From Ardenticatenaceae bacterium (lineage in GTDB: Bacteria > Chloroflexota > Anaerolineae > Promineifilales > Promineifilaceae), in the NCBI GenBank assembly GCA_020634375.1, contig JACKBX010000002.1, positions 372,001 through 436,000 on the forward strand: a DNA stretch of 64,000 nt, written 5' to 3'. The position numbers were made by a program, and so were the translations under genes. Numbering within the stretch: the first letter of the stretch is position 1; each line of letters starts with the position of its first letter. Below the pieces are notes generated by a model, which was not told the DNA's origin, searched no databases, and worked only from the letters and a program-made list of their open reading frames with translations. Positions 17,570 to 26,377 of the stretch are shown piece by piece.

Positions 17570-18240
17570 GCCACACGGTCTTCAATTTCCCACACATGAT
17601 CCAGAGTGTGCCAGGCTGCGCGGCGAATGAAGTAGCGCGGCGGCCAGATTGCCCCGCCACGCGGCCCTTGTTCGGGCAGTTCGCCGTTTGCAGCGGCTTG
17701 CAATGCCGCCAGAACGGCTTGCCGCACTTGCTGAAGTTCTTCGTTTTGGCTGATACCCCGTTCTTTTTTGTATTTCCAGGCGAGACGCCGCAAGTAGTCT
17801 CTTTCGGATTCGAGGACGTGCGCGACGATTTTGTCTAAATCGCGGCCACCGCCACGTGGTCCTTTGCGTAATTCTTTGCCTGCCGCCTGCTGCTCGGCCT
17901 GATCGAAGTTTTGCCAACAAGCGGTGAGGATGGCTTGCAGCCGGGCGAGTTCGTTTGGGGCGATGGGTGTGGTGTCGGTGTCCAGAATGATGGCGGGCGC
18001 GCCGAAGTCGGTAGTGGCGTTGCCGTCATGTCGCTCTATTACATGTAGCTGCGCGAGGTCGAGTGTGGGGAAGGGAATGCCGGTGTGGGCCAGCGTTTGG
18101 GCATATCGTGGGGCGTAATCAAGGAGGGTTTGCACGGCCGTTCCCTCATCACGTCCCACTCGACACCAACCCGGCCAATCTACCGCTCCCACAATTGTCT
18201 TCTTTTTGCCCGTTTCCACAAACAGCCTGATTCTATTCAT
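17563..18240 (-). CDS. DinB-like four-helix protein
   Basis: 225 residues from the ATG at 18240 (MNRIRLFVETG), chosen because AAGGAAC lies at proper distance; an earlier ATG at 18264 would add eight residues. The last third looks like a DinB/metal-dependent four-helix bundle: HVLESERDYLRRLAWKYKKERG and RRAAWHTLDHVWEIEDR hold paired His at helix positions used for metal binding in that superfamily. The first third (KKKTIVGAVDWPGWCRVGRD) is not recognised. DinB relatives are often thiol transferases. No operon partners; it is divergent from the repeat-rich region upstream. Confidence 0.65.
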   Translation of the reverse strand: MNRIRLFVETGKKKTIVGAVDWPGWCRVGRDEGTAVQTLLDYAPRYAQTLAHTGIPFPTLDLAQLHVIERHDGNATTDFGAPAIILDTDTTPIAPNELARLQAILTACWQNFDQAEQQAAGKELRKGPRGGGRDLDKIVAHVLESERDYLRRLAWKYKKERGISQNEELQQVRQAVLAALQAAANGELPEQGPRGGAIWPPRYFIRRAAWHTLDHVWEIEDRVAA

Positions 18241-18350
18241 AAAGTATTGTTCCTTTGTCATCATCCCCGACTAACTGGCAACGGGATCATTATACTGAAA
18301 AACGGCCGTACTTTAACACCCCCATTTTTTCTATTCCAATAACTGGCTCA

Positions 18351-18403
18351 AGGAACGGCGTTCCTCTTGAGGAACGTCGTTCCTTCTGAGGAACGCGGTT
18401 CCT
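18351..18403. promoter_or_regulatory. Three AGGAACGNCGTTCCT palindromes at 19-bp period
   Basis: AGGAACGGCGTTCCT (18351-18365), AGGAACGTCGTTCCT (18370-18384) and AGGAACGCGGTTCCT (18389-18403). The exact spacing of 19 bases and the conserved arms with a varying centre look like an operator cluster rather than a random duplication. It lies between the divergent DinB-like and histidine phosphatase genes. Confidence 0.8.
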
Positions 18404-18457
18404 TGCTAATTTTCTAGGGCTCCTTGGTTTTTCGTGGGGTCATTGGCGCATATGGTA

Positions 18458-18481
18458 AGGGCATGGCGTCGCCATACTCCT
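18458..18481. repeat. Degenerate copy of the CATGGCGACGCCATG palindrome
   Basis: AGGGCATGGCGTCGCCATACTCCT shares the core of the 29-bp palindromes at 11376 and 61997, with a T centre and one arm mismatch. It lies inside the repeat-rich divergent spacer. Confidence 0.6.
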
Positions 18482-18524
18482 ACATGTGGCGTTCACCCCG
18501 TGAAATCCGAAAGAACCTTTTTTA

Positions 18525-18687
18525 TCTCAGTGAGAGAGACCCATTATCTCAGTGAGAGAGACCCATTGTCTCAGTGAGAGAGACCCATTATCTCAGTGAG
18601 AGAGACCCATTGTCTCAGTGAGAGAGACCCATTGTCTCAGTGAGACAATATTTTTTGTCGGTTTGAAAATATTTTTTCTCACTGAGA
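18525..18687. repeat. 22-bp tandem array of the palindrome TCTCAGTGAGA
   Basis: Units begin at 18525, 18547, 18569, 18591, 18613 and 18635. Five are complete 22-mers (TCTCAGTGAGAGAGACCCAT plus TA or TG) and the sixth is truncated. Each contains the palindrome TCTCAGTGAGA. An inverted partner, TCTCACTGAGA, lies at 18677-18687, separated by A/T-rich sequence with a repeated ATATTTTTT. Units are adjacent with no unique spacers, so this is not a CRISPR. The array ends about 50 bases before the histidine phosphatase ATG. Confidence 0.85.
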
Positions 18688-18740
18688 TCTTCCGACAATA
18701 TCTATTGAAAAAATCGCCAAAATTCACTACCATCCGCACC

Positions 18741-19379
18741 ATGCAGTACACAACACAAACAACAACCATTTCATTCGTTCGACATGGACAAGTTCATAAT
18801 CCACAAAAAATTTATTATGGTGGTTTGCCCCGGTTTCGGCTCAGCGAGAACGGCCGTATGCAAGCTGCTACAACGGCTACGCATCTGGCTGCGCAGCAAG
18901 TGGACGTTATCTACACGAGTCCGCTGCTGCGTGCCCGACAAACCGCAGGTATCATCTCCGAAAGGATAGAATTGCCAGTCCATACATCGGCGTTGTTACG
19001 AGAAGTACACACTCCCTATGATGGTCAGCCGCAAGAGGTCATGGAACGACGTGACTGGGATGGCTATACCGATTCTCCCCCGGAATTTGAGCAGCCAACG
19101 GATGTTGTGCAGCGATTGACGCGGTTCATTTCGCAAGTACGGCAGCGACATGTTGGGCAGCATGTAACGGCCGTTACCCATGCTGATCCGATTGCCTTCA
19201 CAGCGTTATGGGCCGCCGGACAGCCCTGTTCTATCCCCGCACGGCGGCACTTAATGCAAGTAGGGCTGCCGGTAAACTACCCCACCCATGCTGGCGTTTT
19301 GACTTTGGCCTTTAATGGTTATGGGGAACGGCCGTACCAAATCACCTACTTCGATCCAATGGCAAACGGACACCAGTAA
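18741..19379 (+). CDS. Histidine phosphatase family protein (phosphoglycerate mutase-like)
   Basis: 212 residues from the ATG at 18741. The catalytic His is in FVRHGQ (about 12-17), and YTSPLLRARQTA is the usual second motif with its Arg. The acid Glu is in LLREVHTPYDG and the second His in AVTHADP. Such enzymes hydrolyse phosphate monoesters; the substrate is unknown. No ribosome binding site is visible before the ATG, so translation may be leaderless. An in-frame start at 18618 would read through the 22-bp repeats and was rejected. The upstream repeats may control it. Confidence 0.85.
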   Translation: MQYTTQTTTISFVRHGQVHNPQKIYYGGLPRFRLSENGRMQAATTATHLAAQQVDVIYTSPLLRARQTAGIISERIELPVHTSALLREVHTPYDGQPQEVMERRDWDGYTDSPPEFEQPTDVVQRLTRFISQVRQRHVGQHVTAVTHADPIAFTALWAAGQPCSIPARRHLMQVGLPVNYPTHAGVLTLAFNGYGERPYQITYFDPMANGHQ

Positions 19380-19390
19380 CCAGTAACCAG

Positions 19391-20242
19391 CTACTTCAAC
19401 CCAGAGTGCATAAAACTCTGAATAAAGCGGCGTTGGAACAGCAAAAAGGCTACAAACAAGGGAGCGATCACCATAAGCGTGGCCGCTGCCAACAGTGGCC
19501 ACTGTGCCCCAATTTCGCCTAATTGCGTAAACCGTACCAGGCCAGCCGTCAACGGACGGCTCTCATCACTATTGGTGATAATCAACGGCCAGAGAAAAGC
19601 GTTCCAGTGGAAGCTGACCGACGACAGGCCAAAAGCAATCAGTGTGGGGACAGACGGCGGCAAATATACATGCCACAACAACTGCCACCAACGACAGCCA
19701 TCAATCACTCCGGCGTCAACCAAATCGCGTGGTACACCCAAAAATGCTTGCCGCACCAGGAACGTACCGAAAGCTGAGCCAAAGAAAGGGATTGCCACTG
19801 CCAGCCGCGTGTCAAAAATACCAAGTACGCGAATGGTGGAAAAATTGGGAGCCAGCAATGCGGTTGTGGGGATCATCAATTGCAGCAAAATGAAGAAGAA
19901 GAAACCGCGCTTGCCCCAAAACTTGTAGTTGGCAAACGCAAACCCTGCCAGGGTGATGGTCACAAGCTGCACACCCAATACCATCAGCACAATGACAATA
20001 CTGTTCACGTAATACAAATTAAAGGGAGCGAGTGACCACGCTTTGGCATAATTTGCCAGTGTCACAGGGAAGCTGAACCAGACATCCCCGCGACCCAATG
20101 GATCATTTTCTGGCCGGATGGAGGCGACGACGGCCCACAACAAAGGGATAGACCACAAAAAGGCGATGAAGAGGGTAACGGCCGTTGCCAGCCAATCACC
20201 TAACTTCGCCCAACGGCCGTGACTGGGAACCACATCAAACAT
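19391..20242 (-). CDS. CUT1 sugar ABC transporter permease (MalG/UgpE type)
   Basis: Second membrane subunit of a sugar importer, 283 residues with six helices. The cytoplasmic EAA loop that contacts the ATPase is DAGVIDGCRWWQLLWHVYLP. The ATG overlaps the stop of the first permease gene by 8 bases. It has the length and C-terminal RRFIQSFMHSGLK end typical of the family. No ATPase gene is adjacent, so a shared MsmX-like ATPase encoded elsewhere is inferred. Confidence 0.9.
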   Translation of the reverse strand: MFDVVPSHGRWAKLGDWLATAVTLFIAFLWSIPLLWAVVASIRPENDPLGRGDVWFSFPVTLANYAKAWSLAPFNLYYVNSIVIVLMVLGVQLVTITLAGFAFANYKFWGKRGFFFFILLQLMIPTTALLAPNFSTIRVLGIFDTRLAVAIPFFGSAFGTFLVRQAFLGVPRDLVDAGVIDGCRWWQLLWHVYLPPSVPTLIAFGLSSVSFHWNAFLWPLIITNSDESRPLTAGLVRFTQLGEIGAQWPLLAAATLMVIAPLFVAFLLFQRRFIQSFMHSGLK

Positions 20243-21146
20243 CAGCCTCCCCTCCTCGTTCAGACAGCAAGAAATTCGTCACCGTAAAGAACAAAAGCAG
20301 CACAATCAGCACCATCGTAATCGCCGATGCCTGCCCCACATCCTGATTCTCAAAGCGCACCTGCCACAGATGATAGAGTAACACCGTGCTCGCCCGGCTT
20401 GGGCCGCCCTGCGTTAGCACAAAAATATGGTCCACCTCACGAAAAGCGCCAATAAAAGCAATCGTCGTCACAAACAATGTCGTGCGCCGCAGAAGCGGGA
20501 AAGCAATCCGCCACAGCATCTGCCAACCCGTCGCCCCATCAATCGCTGCCGCTTCAAATACATCTGTTGGCAAACTTTGCAACCCCGCCAGATAAAAAAT
20601 CATATAGAAACCGGCATTCTTCCACACATTGACAATCATAATGGAAATTAAAGCCAAGTTCGGATTGCCCAGCCAATTATCCGCACCCGTATAGCCAATC
20701 GCCCGCAAAGCTGTGTTCAGCAGCCCATAATCTGGCGTGAAGAAAAACATCCAGATTGTAGCCGCGCTAACCAATGGCAAAATGGTGGGATAAAAAAAGC
20801 CTAACCGCGCCCAGCCCACGCCACGAATTTTGCGATTTACCAGCAGCGCAAACAAAAAGGCCAACAAAATACTCAGCGGAACCGTACCCACAATGTAATA
20901 AAATGTGTTGCGCAGCACCTGCAAAAAGCGGTCATCCGCAAACAGTTTGGTGTAATTTTCCAGGCCAATAAATGTGGGCTCACGAAAACGGACGATGTTT
21001 AAGCGCTGTTGGAAAAAACTCTGGTAAAAAGCCAGCAGCGTCGGCCACGCCGTAAAAACAGCGACAAATAAAAAGGTGGGGAAGATCAGCAGATAAGGCA
21101 AAGAGTCAAACCGCCGCTTCCCCACAGCACGATATAAGTTACTCAT
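20235..21146 (-). CDS. CUT1 sugar ABC transporter permease (MalF/UgpA type)
   Basis: First membrane subunit, 303 residues. Six helices follow a basic N-terminus (MSNLYRAVGKRRFDSLPYLL). The EAA loop is EAAAIDGATGWQMLWRIAFP. It lies between the binding-protein gene and the second permease gene in the usual CUT1 order. An attenuator hairpin separates it from the binding-protein gene, which should lower its expression relative to that gene. Confidence 0.9.
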   Translation of the reverse strand: MSNLYRAVGKRRFDSLPYLLIFPTFLFVAVFTAWPTLLAFYQSFFQQRLNIVRFREPTFIGLENYTKLFADDRFLQVLRNTFYYIVGTVPLSILLAFLFALLVNRKIRGVGWARLGFFYPTILPLVSAATIWMFFFTPDYGLLNTALRAIGYTGADNWLGNPNLALISIMIVNVWKNAGFYMIFYLAGLQSLPTDVFEAAAIDGATGWQMLWRIAFPLLRRTTLFVTTIAFIGAFREVDHIFVLTQGGPSRASTVLLYHLWQVRFENQDVGQASAITMVLIVLLLFFTVTNFLLSERGGEADV

Positions 21147-21186
21147 AAGTTATTACGCCCAAAAGAAAAAAAGAAAGCGATGTAAA

Positions 21187-21221
21187 AAAACGGATGGGCT
21201 TTCAACAAACCCATCCGTTTT
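21187..21221 (-). terminator. Attenuator between binding-protein and permease genes
   Basis: AAAACGGATGGG (21187-21198) and CCCATCCGTTTT (21210-21221) form a perfect 12-bp stem. Read on the minus strand it is followed by seven T, so it is an intrinsic terminator placed just after the binding-protein stop codon. Partial readthrough is the usual way to make more binding protein than permease. Confidence 0.85.
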
Positions 21222-21240
21222 GGTTTGAACACAATCGAGA

Positions 21241-22605
21241 TTAACGGAAAGCCTCTAGGGCCGCATCCGATTCTGTTTGCGCGGCAGCCATTGCATCTGC
21301 AGCGCTCATTTCGCCATTAAATGCTTTTTGCAGATAGTCGTGGAAGATACCACGTACTTCGCCAAGATTTTGAATGCTAAATTCAGCACCCGCATATTGC
21401 ATGGCTTCACGCGCTTGTCCTGCTTGTGGCACAGATGCAATGTACTCCTTCATGGCGTCTGTCTCGTAAGCACTTTCTCGGGTAGCGATGTATCCCGTCT
21501 GAATGCTGAAGTCAGCAGCCAAGTCGGCATTACTGAGGAATTCAATGAAGCGCCAGGCCGCATCTTTTTGTTCCTGCGGCACACCATCCATAATGTATAA
21601 ATTGCCGCCGCCAACAACAGTGGCATACGTGCCAGATTCTTTGCCAGGCAAAGCCATAACGCCCACTTCAAAATTAGCCTGCTCCAAAATACCAGCCAGG
21701 CTACCGCTGGAGTGCATAATCATTGCCGTTTGCCCACTGGCAAAGTCAGCCGACGAACTGCCCCATGATGCCTGTACACCGGCGGGCATAGCCTCGTAGA
21801 CGGCCGATAAATCAATGTAGTCTTGTACAGCTTCGATAACGGCAGGGTTATCAAAGAAGACCTCGGTATCGCTGTCGCCAATGATGTTTTGACCCATGCC
21901 CATTGCTAATGGCTGGAACAGCCAGTACGGCCAGTCAGAAGACCACTGCATACCCCATTGGGTCACGGTGTCGCCATCGCGGATGGTTAGCGCCGCGGCG
22001 TCATCGGCTAGTTCTTGCCAGCTTGTGGGGGCTTCCAGTCCTGCTGCTGCAAACATATCATTGTTGTAATAGAGCAACACGTTGCTGCGCTGGAAAGGTA
22101 TGCTCCACAACTGCCCATCAAAGTAGGAATTTGCCAGGAACGCAGGGAAGAAATCATCCATAAAATCAGCATTAGCAGCGTAATCATCAAGCGGCATGAT
22201 GATGCCGGCGTTTGCCAGGTCGTAAATGTCTGTTGCCAGCATTACGCCCAAGGCTGGCGGTGTGCCGCCACCCTCAACGGTCGTCTGAATGGCGGTCTTG
22301 ACATCAGTGTAACCGCCGGAAAAGACGAGTTCAACGGTGACATCGGGGTTGGCTGCTTCGAAATCGTCCACGTAACCTTGGAGAATGGCGGCAATAGGCG
22401 CGTCAACGGCCACGGGATAGAACATTTCGATGGCAACCGGCTCGGCGGCTGGCTCCTCAACCGGTTCTTCGGCGGGAGTGTCGGATGTTTCTGCGGTTGT
22501 CGCATTCTCGGCGGGGGCGTTGGTTGTTTCTGTATTATTGCCACCGCAAGCAACCAATAAAATTAACAATAGGATGCTTAAAAAAATGGACCACTTACTC
22601 TTCAT
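21241..22605 (-). CDS. Sugar-binding lipoprotein of CUT1 ABC transporter (UgpB-like)
   Basis: 454 residues. Lipoprotein signal with lipobox LLVAC (Cys20), then an acidic Thr/Glu/Pro linker (about 21-55). The family-1 solute-binding fold follows, with NVLLYYNNDMFAAAGLEAPTSW (hinge region), SWGSSSADFASGQTAMIMHSSG and AAWRFIEFLSNADLAADFS. It most resembles glycerol-3-phosphate/oligosaccharide binders. Substrate cannot be decided, but maltodextrin would suit the nearby pullulanase and GH31 genes. ATTTCTCCTG on the plus strand marks a GGAGAAA ribosome binding site before the ATG at 22605. Confidence 0.92.
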   Translation of the reverse strand: MKSKWSIFLSILLLILLVACGGNNTETTNAPAENATTAETSDTPAEEPVEEPAAEPVAIEMFYPVAVDAPIAAILQGYVDDFEAANPDVTVELVFSGGYTDVKTAIQTTVEGGGTPPALGVMLATDIYDLANAGIIMPLDDYAANADFMDDFFPAFLANSYFDGQLWSIPFQRSNVLLYYNNDMFAAAGLEAPTSWQELADDAAALTIRDGDTVTQWGMQWSSDWPYWLFQPLAMGMGQNIIGDSDTEVFFDNPAVIEAVQDYIDLSAVYEAMPAGVQASWGSSSADFASGQTAMIMHSSGSLAGILEQANFEVGVMALPGKESGTYATVVGGGNLYIMDGVPQEQKDAAWRFIEFLSNADLAADFSIQTGYIATRESAYETDAMKEYIASVPQAGQAREAMQYAGAEFSIQNLGEVRGIFHDYLQKAFNGEMSAADAMAAAQTESDAALEAFR

Positions 22606-22718
22606 GTTTATTTCTCCTGTTTAAGATAAAAAGTGAAGTCGCCTTATAGAATCTATAGGCTTGCTAACGAAAACTGTACTTTATGATTTTAGCGGAATTG
22701 ACCGCGTTTGCCACGATT

Positions 22719-23276
22719 TTACCGGATGTTAACTTGGGCACGAACTGAATCAATCGAGGGAGTTAGCCGCCATGAGCTTACAATTTGCCAGGCATCTATA
22801 TCTGCCCAATTGCCGGTTTGGGGGATCACAAGTTTGATCTGGTCGAAAGGGATCGTATTGCTTTGCAATTGGATGGTTTTGGAGAGGTTTTGCAGCACGG
22901 CCGTTTCCATTGCTTTGTAAATCAGGCTGAGATGGGGGTCAAGCTGGTAATCACCAGGGTAAAACAAGCTGGCCCGAATGGTTTGCACCATGTCGTGCAA
23001 CCATGGCTCCATGCCAAACTGGATATATAAGGTTTTGAAAATGAAGTCGCTGTAGCCAATGTCGTGAACGGGAAGGGAAACGGCCGTGCGCCCTTGAACC
23101 AACTGCTCCCCAACAGAAAACATATCCTCTTCTTGCACATGCTCTCCAACAAACAGCGTCACATGCGGTTCAAAAGGAACCGCTCCCCATTCCTGACATA
23201 AAGCCTGAATCAAGCCTGTCAAATTATCTAGATATGGCTGCGCTGGAGTTAACCAAAAAGAAAAAGGGAATGTTTT
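22719..23276 (-). CDS. 2H phosphoesterase (2'-5' RNA ligase / cyclic phosphodiesterase-like)
   Basis: 185 residues. The two catalytic H-x-T/S-x motifs are PHVTLF (about 40) and PHLSLI (about 117), in two related halves. Such proteins open 2',3'-cyclic phosphates or 2'-5' linkages in RNA or nucleotides. The ATG at 23276 is preceded by GGAGAA at about 10 bases, better than the upstream alternative at 23312. It is a single gene, not tightly linked to the peptidase gene behind it. Confidence 0.82.
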   Translation of the reverse strand, partial: KTFPFSFWLTPAQPYLDNLTGLIQALCQEWGAVPFEPHVTLFVGEHVQEEDMFSVGEQLVQGRTAVSLPVHDIGYSDFIFKTLYIQFGMEPWLHDMVQTIRASLFYPGDYQLDPHLSLIYKAMETAVLQNLSKTIQLQSNTIPFDQIKLVIPQTGNWADIDAWQIVSSWRLTPSIDSVRAQVNIR

Positions 23277-23355
23277 CATGCGGGTAATTCTCCACGCCTT
23301 GATGGACTTCAAGCATTAAACCCTGGCAAAATCATTATCTGAATACCAGCCTTGC

Positions 23356-24402
23356 CTAACAACCCAAGTACCAGCAAGGATCATCTCGATTACCATTCAA
23401 GCGAATTTCAAAATGGATATGCGGCCCAGAGGAGTTACCCGTATTCCCGGAAAGGCCCATTAAATTACCCTGGTACACAATCTGCCCTGGTGTCACATTG
23501 ATAGAACTAAGATGGGCGTAAAAGGTCTCAAAGCCATTGCCATGATTGACAACTATCAGATTACCATATCCGGTGTTGTTCCAGCCCGCATATGTGACTG
23601 TACCCGTGTCTGAAGCGTATACGCCACTGCCCTCTGGCAAGCCAATATCAATGGCAGGGTGTCCATACCAATAGTATTGTGTGAAATTCGTTGAGCCAAC
23701 AGGATAAACAAATGTTCCTGTGCCTACAATAATCGGCTTGATGTTGCGCCCCTCCCAAGAGGTGCCCCCCACAGAAGAAAGGTCGGGAGGATTCCAAATA
23801 AACAGGTCACGCACAGCCCCCGGAATCATGATTTGTGTCTCCGGGTAAAGACGGTAAGGAAACTCCAGATTGTTTGGCTCGTATGCGATAATATCTTCTA
23901 CCGGAATGCCGTACTCCTCAGAGAGGCTCTCCAATGTGTCACCTGGACGCACATCATGCAATACACCATCAATAGGTAAAATGATCAATTCGACATCGGT
24001 TTGCAACAGATTGGATTCTTCACTGAGTTTGGGGTTGCCACCCAGTAATGTCTCTGGCTCGATGCCAAATTTTTGGGCAATACCGCCGGGGGTGTCACCG
24101 CGTTCTACAACGTAGGTCTGGAATTGTTGGTCGGGTAGTTGGCCCTGGTAGGTTAAGGGAATGGGGTTGGGAGACAGGCTGTTATCACTGAGAATGGGCA
24201 GGTCGCCAACGGCCGTCACCGTAACCGCAGCTTGGGTAGAAGGGGTGGAAAAGGGGACAGCCGTTGTGGTGAGGACGGCCGTTTCATCAGCAACAACAGG
24301 CTGGTTCAATCGCCAGCTCCCCCAGAACAACAATACAACAACCAACAAGATCACTTGCCCGCCAAAGCGTTGCAAGAAAGTTCGTTCATTACTCATACGC
24401 AT
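23356..24402 (-). CDS. LysM plus M23 peptidase, membrane-anchored cell-wall hydrolase
   Basis: 348 residues. An N-terminal membrane helix (about 16-30, GGQVILLVVVLLFWGSW) is followed by a Thr/Val-rich linker and two LysM domains (YVVERGDTPGGIAQKFGI near 97 and HDVRPGDTLESLSEEYGI near 148), then a C-terminal LytM/M23 metallopeptidase. The zinc ligands are in GHPAIDIG (His, Asp) and GPHIHFEI (second His); FYAHL is the usual additional motif. It cuts peptide cross-links of peptidoglycan or acts as an amidase activator. GGGAG lies 7 bases before the ATG at 24402. The terminator of rho lies between this gene and rho. Confidence 0.9.
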   Translation of the reverse strand: MRMSNERTFLQRFGGQVILLVVVLLFWGSWRLNQPVVADETAVLTTTAVPFSTPSTQAAVTVTAVGDLPILSDNSLSPNPIPLTYQGQLPDQQFQTYVVERGDTPGGIAQKFGIEPETLLGGNPKLSEESNLLQTDVELIILPIDGVLHDVRPGDTLESLSEEYGIPVEDIIAYEPNNLEFPYRLYPETQIMIPGAVRDLFIWNPPDLSSVGGTSWEGRNIKPIIVGTGTFVYPVGSTNFTQYYWYGHPAIDIGLPEGSGVYASDTGTVTYAGWNNTGYGNLIVVNHGNGFETFYAHLSSINVTPGQIVYQGNLMGLSGNTGNSSGPHIHFEIRLNGNRDDPCWYLGC

Positions 24403-24450
24403 CAATCACTCCCAAATTGGGATGCTACCACAAAGCCCCCCGACAGCAAA

Positions 24451-24475
24451 AACGGGCTGGCAACGCCAACCCGTT
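24451..24475 (-). terminator. Intrinsic terminator downstream of rho
   Basis: AACGGGCTGGC and GCCAACCCGTT pair around AAC, with one mismatch. On the minus strand it is followed by TTTTT. A second hairpin (GTGAAAC near 24511, GTTTCAC near 24542) lies directly after the rho stop. Confidence 0.75.
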
Positions 24476-24560
24476 CTCTGGAAATCCACTTCATTTAACA
24501 TTAAGGTAAATGTGAAACACACAACAGATTCTTTACATCGCCTGTTTCACACGTCACCTC

Positions 24561-25838
24561 TTACATCATATCTTTAGTCAACGTTTCCAAGAATTCATAA
24601 TTATTCTTCGTACCACGCAGCCGCTGCATCACCGCAGAAGTTGCGCTCGTGATGTCATATCCTGGAGTATCCATCAAATGCCCCAACATACGACGCATCA
24701 TATACACCCGTTGCAGTTCATCGCCAGATAACAGCAAATCCTCACGGCGCGTACTAGAACGCTCAATATCAAAGGCTGGGAACACACGACGCTCCTGCAT
24801 TCGGCGGCTAAGCAACAGCTCCATATTACCAGTTCCCTTGAACTCCTCATAAATCACATCGTCCATACGGCTGCCCGTATCCACCAGACACGTCGCAATA
24901 ATCGTCAAACTGCCACCCTCTTCCAGGTTACGCGCCGTACCAAAAAAGCGTTTGGGTGGATACAACGCCGTTGGATCAAGACCACCAGACAATGTACGGC
25001 CGCTGGGCGACACCACCAAGTTATAAGCCCGCGCCAAACGCGTAATAGAATCCAGCAGCACAACCACATCGCGTCCCATTTCTGTCAACCGCTTTGCGCG
25101 TTCCAGAGCCATTTCAGCAACCTTACAATGCTGCCGTACCGGTTCGTCAAAAGTAGAACTAATCACTTCCCCTTCAATCGAACGCTGCATATCCGTCACT
25201 TCTTCCGGGCGTTCACCAATCAAAACGACCATCAAATGAATATCCGGGTAATTCTCAGAAACGCCATTAGCAATTTCCTTCAAAACAGTCGTCTTACCCG
25301 CTTTAGGTGGCGAGACAATCAATCCACGTTGCCCCCGGCCAATCGGTGAAATCAAATCAATAAGCCGTGTCGCTAAAATGTTAGGACGCGTTTCTAATTT
25401 CAGCTTCTGATCAGGGAAAATTGGCGTAAGTGTTTCATACCGCGGGCGTTTTTTGATCAATTCAGGGGAGCCATCATTAACCGCTTCCACGCGCAAAAGG
25501 CTATAATATTTCTCATTATCCTTAGGTACACGAACCTGCCCAATGACATGATCACCAGTTTGCAAACCCAAACGGCGAATTTGCGAATTTGATACGTAAA
25601 TATCATCTTGCCCTGGCAAATAATTCTGCGTACGCAAAAAGCCCATAGTTTGCTTATCATCATTAATGATTTCCAAAACACCGCCTCGAAAGTCGAGTCC
25701 TTTTTCTTTCGCTTCCGTTGCTAAGATTTGGTAAACCAAATCTTGTTTCTTCATCGTACTAAAACCCGAAATTTCCATTTCACGGGCAATATCACGTAAC
25801 TCACTCAATCGTTTTGCTGCTAGTTCTGCAATGTTCAT
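24561..25838 (-). CDS. rho: Transcription termination factor Rho
   Basis: Hexameric RNA helicase that ends transcription. It has 425 residues, the standard length. The N-terminal Rho-N helical part (MNIAELAAKRLSELRDIARE) is followed by the RNA-binding cold-shock-like domain (DFRGGVLEIINDDKQTMGFLR). The ATPase has Walker A SPPKAGKTT, catalytic GERPEEV and Walker B DVVVLLDSITRLARAYN, and the secondary RNA-binding Q/R loops follow. The ATG at 25838 was chosen because TTGGAGAA lies 8 bases before it. A leader of over 500 bases separates it from fbp, in keeping with autoregulation, which is an inference. Confidence 0.97.
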   Translation of the reverse strand: MNIAELAAKRLSELRDIAREMEISGFSTMKKQDLVYQILATEAKEKGLDFRGGVLEIINDDKQTMGFLRTQNYLPGQDDIYVSNSQIRRLGLQTGDHVIGQVRVPKDNEKYYSLLRVEAVNDGSPELIKKRPRYETLTPIFPDQKLKLETRPNILATRLIDLISPIGRGQRGLIVSPPKAGKTTVLKEIANGVSENYPDIHLMVVLIGERPEEVTDMQRSIEGEVISSTFDEPVRQHCKVAEMALERAKRLTEMGRDVVVLLDSITRLARAYNLVVSPSGRTLSGGLDPTALYPPKRFFGTARNLEEGGSLTIIATCLVDTGSRMDDVIYEEFKGTGNMELLLSRRMQERRVFPAFDIERSSTRREDLLLSGDELQRVYMMRRMLGHLMDTPGYDITSATSAVMQRLRGTKNNYEFLETLTKDMM

Positions 25839-26377
25839 ACAGAAATTCTCCAAGTTTGTTCGATTTGTCAGACGACCAATAGAAAAATTACATCACCCTG
25901 ATGAATACCTGGCATAATACCAACTATTCACTTACTCAATTCACCTGTTGTATATAAGCGAACTCTGGTGTCTTTTAGAATTCTCTTCAATGAAGGCAAG
26001 CTAATAGCTCGCCATTACACTTAATAGAATTCCAGCTTTTGCCAAATTTCAACACATTATTGGGAATTGCCCACAGTATGAAAGGGGGTGCATGTTCACG
26101 TTATTAATTTGAGAATTGGCATATTGCCAACAGGTTGTTTACCTCAGAAGTCAAAGAATGTGGTAAATGCGTTCGGTTAACAGTTTAAACTGTGAACGTC
26201 AGGGGGTTTTGTAAATCAAGAAATTTGAAATGAATATGCTCAGATTTGTAATGATGAGGAAATGGCTCACGCTCAACCACAAAATAGGACGTGCAAAGTA
26301 TATCACGGTGAATTATACAAGTCAACGAATGCAAACCCGGCTAAATGTCTGATACAAAAGGGCCACACCATGCACCT
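25839..26377. other. Rho leader region, no gene seen
   Basis: About 540 A/T-rich bases between fbp and rho, both on the minus strand. No open frame of convincing length, tRNA or riboswitch was recognised. The only clear structure is the palindrome at 26177-26196. ACGGCCGT is absent here. Confidence 0.6.
26177..26196. promoter_or_regulatory. Palindrome TTAACAGTTTAAACTGTGAA
   Basis: A perfect 14-bp core ACAGTTTAAACTGT (26180-26193) with matching TT/AA flanks and one mismatch. It is a candidate operator in the rho leader or fbp terminator region; the regulator is unknown. Confidence 0.55.

Noticed and set aside
18525..18640. Possible CRISPR array
   Set aside because: The 22-bp units are directly adjacent and identical, with no unique spacers.
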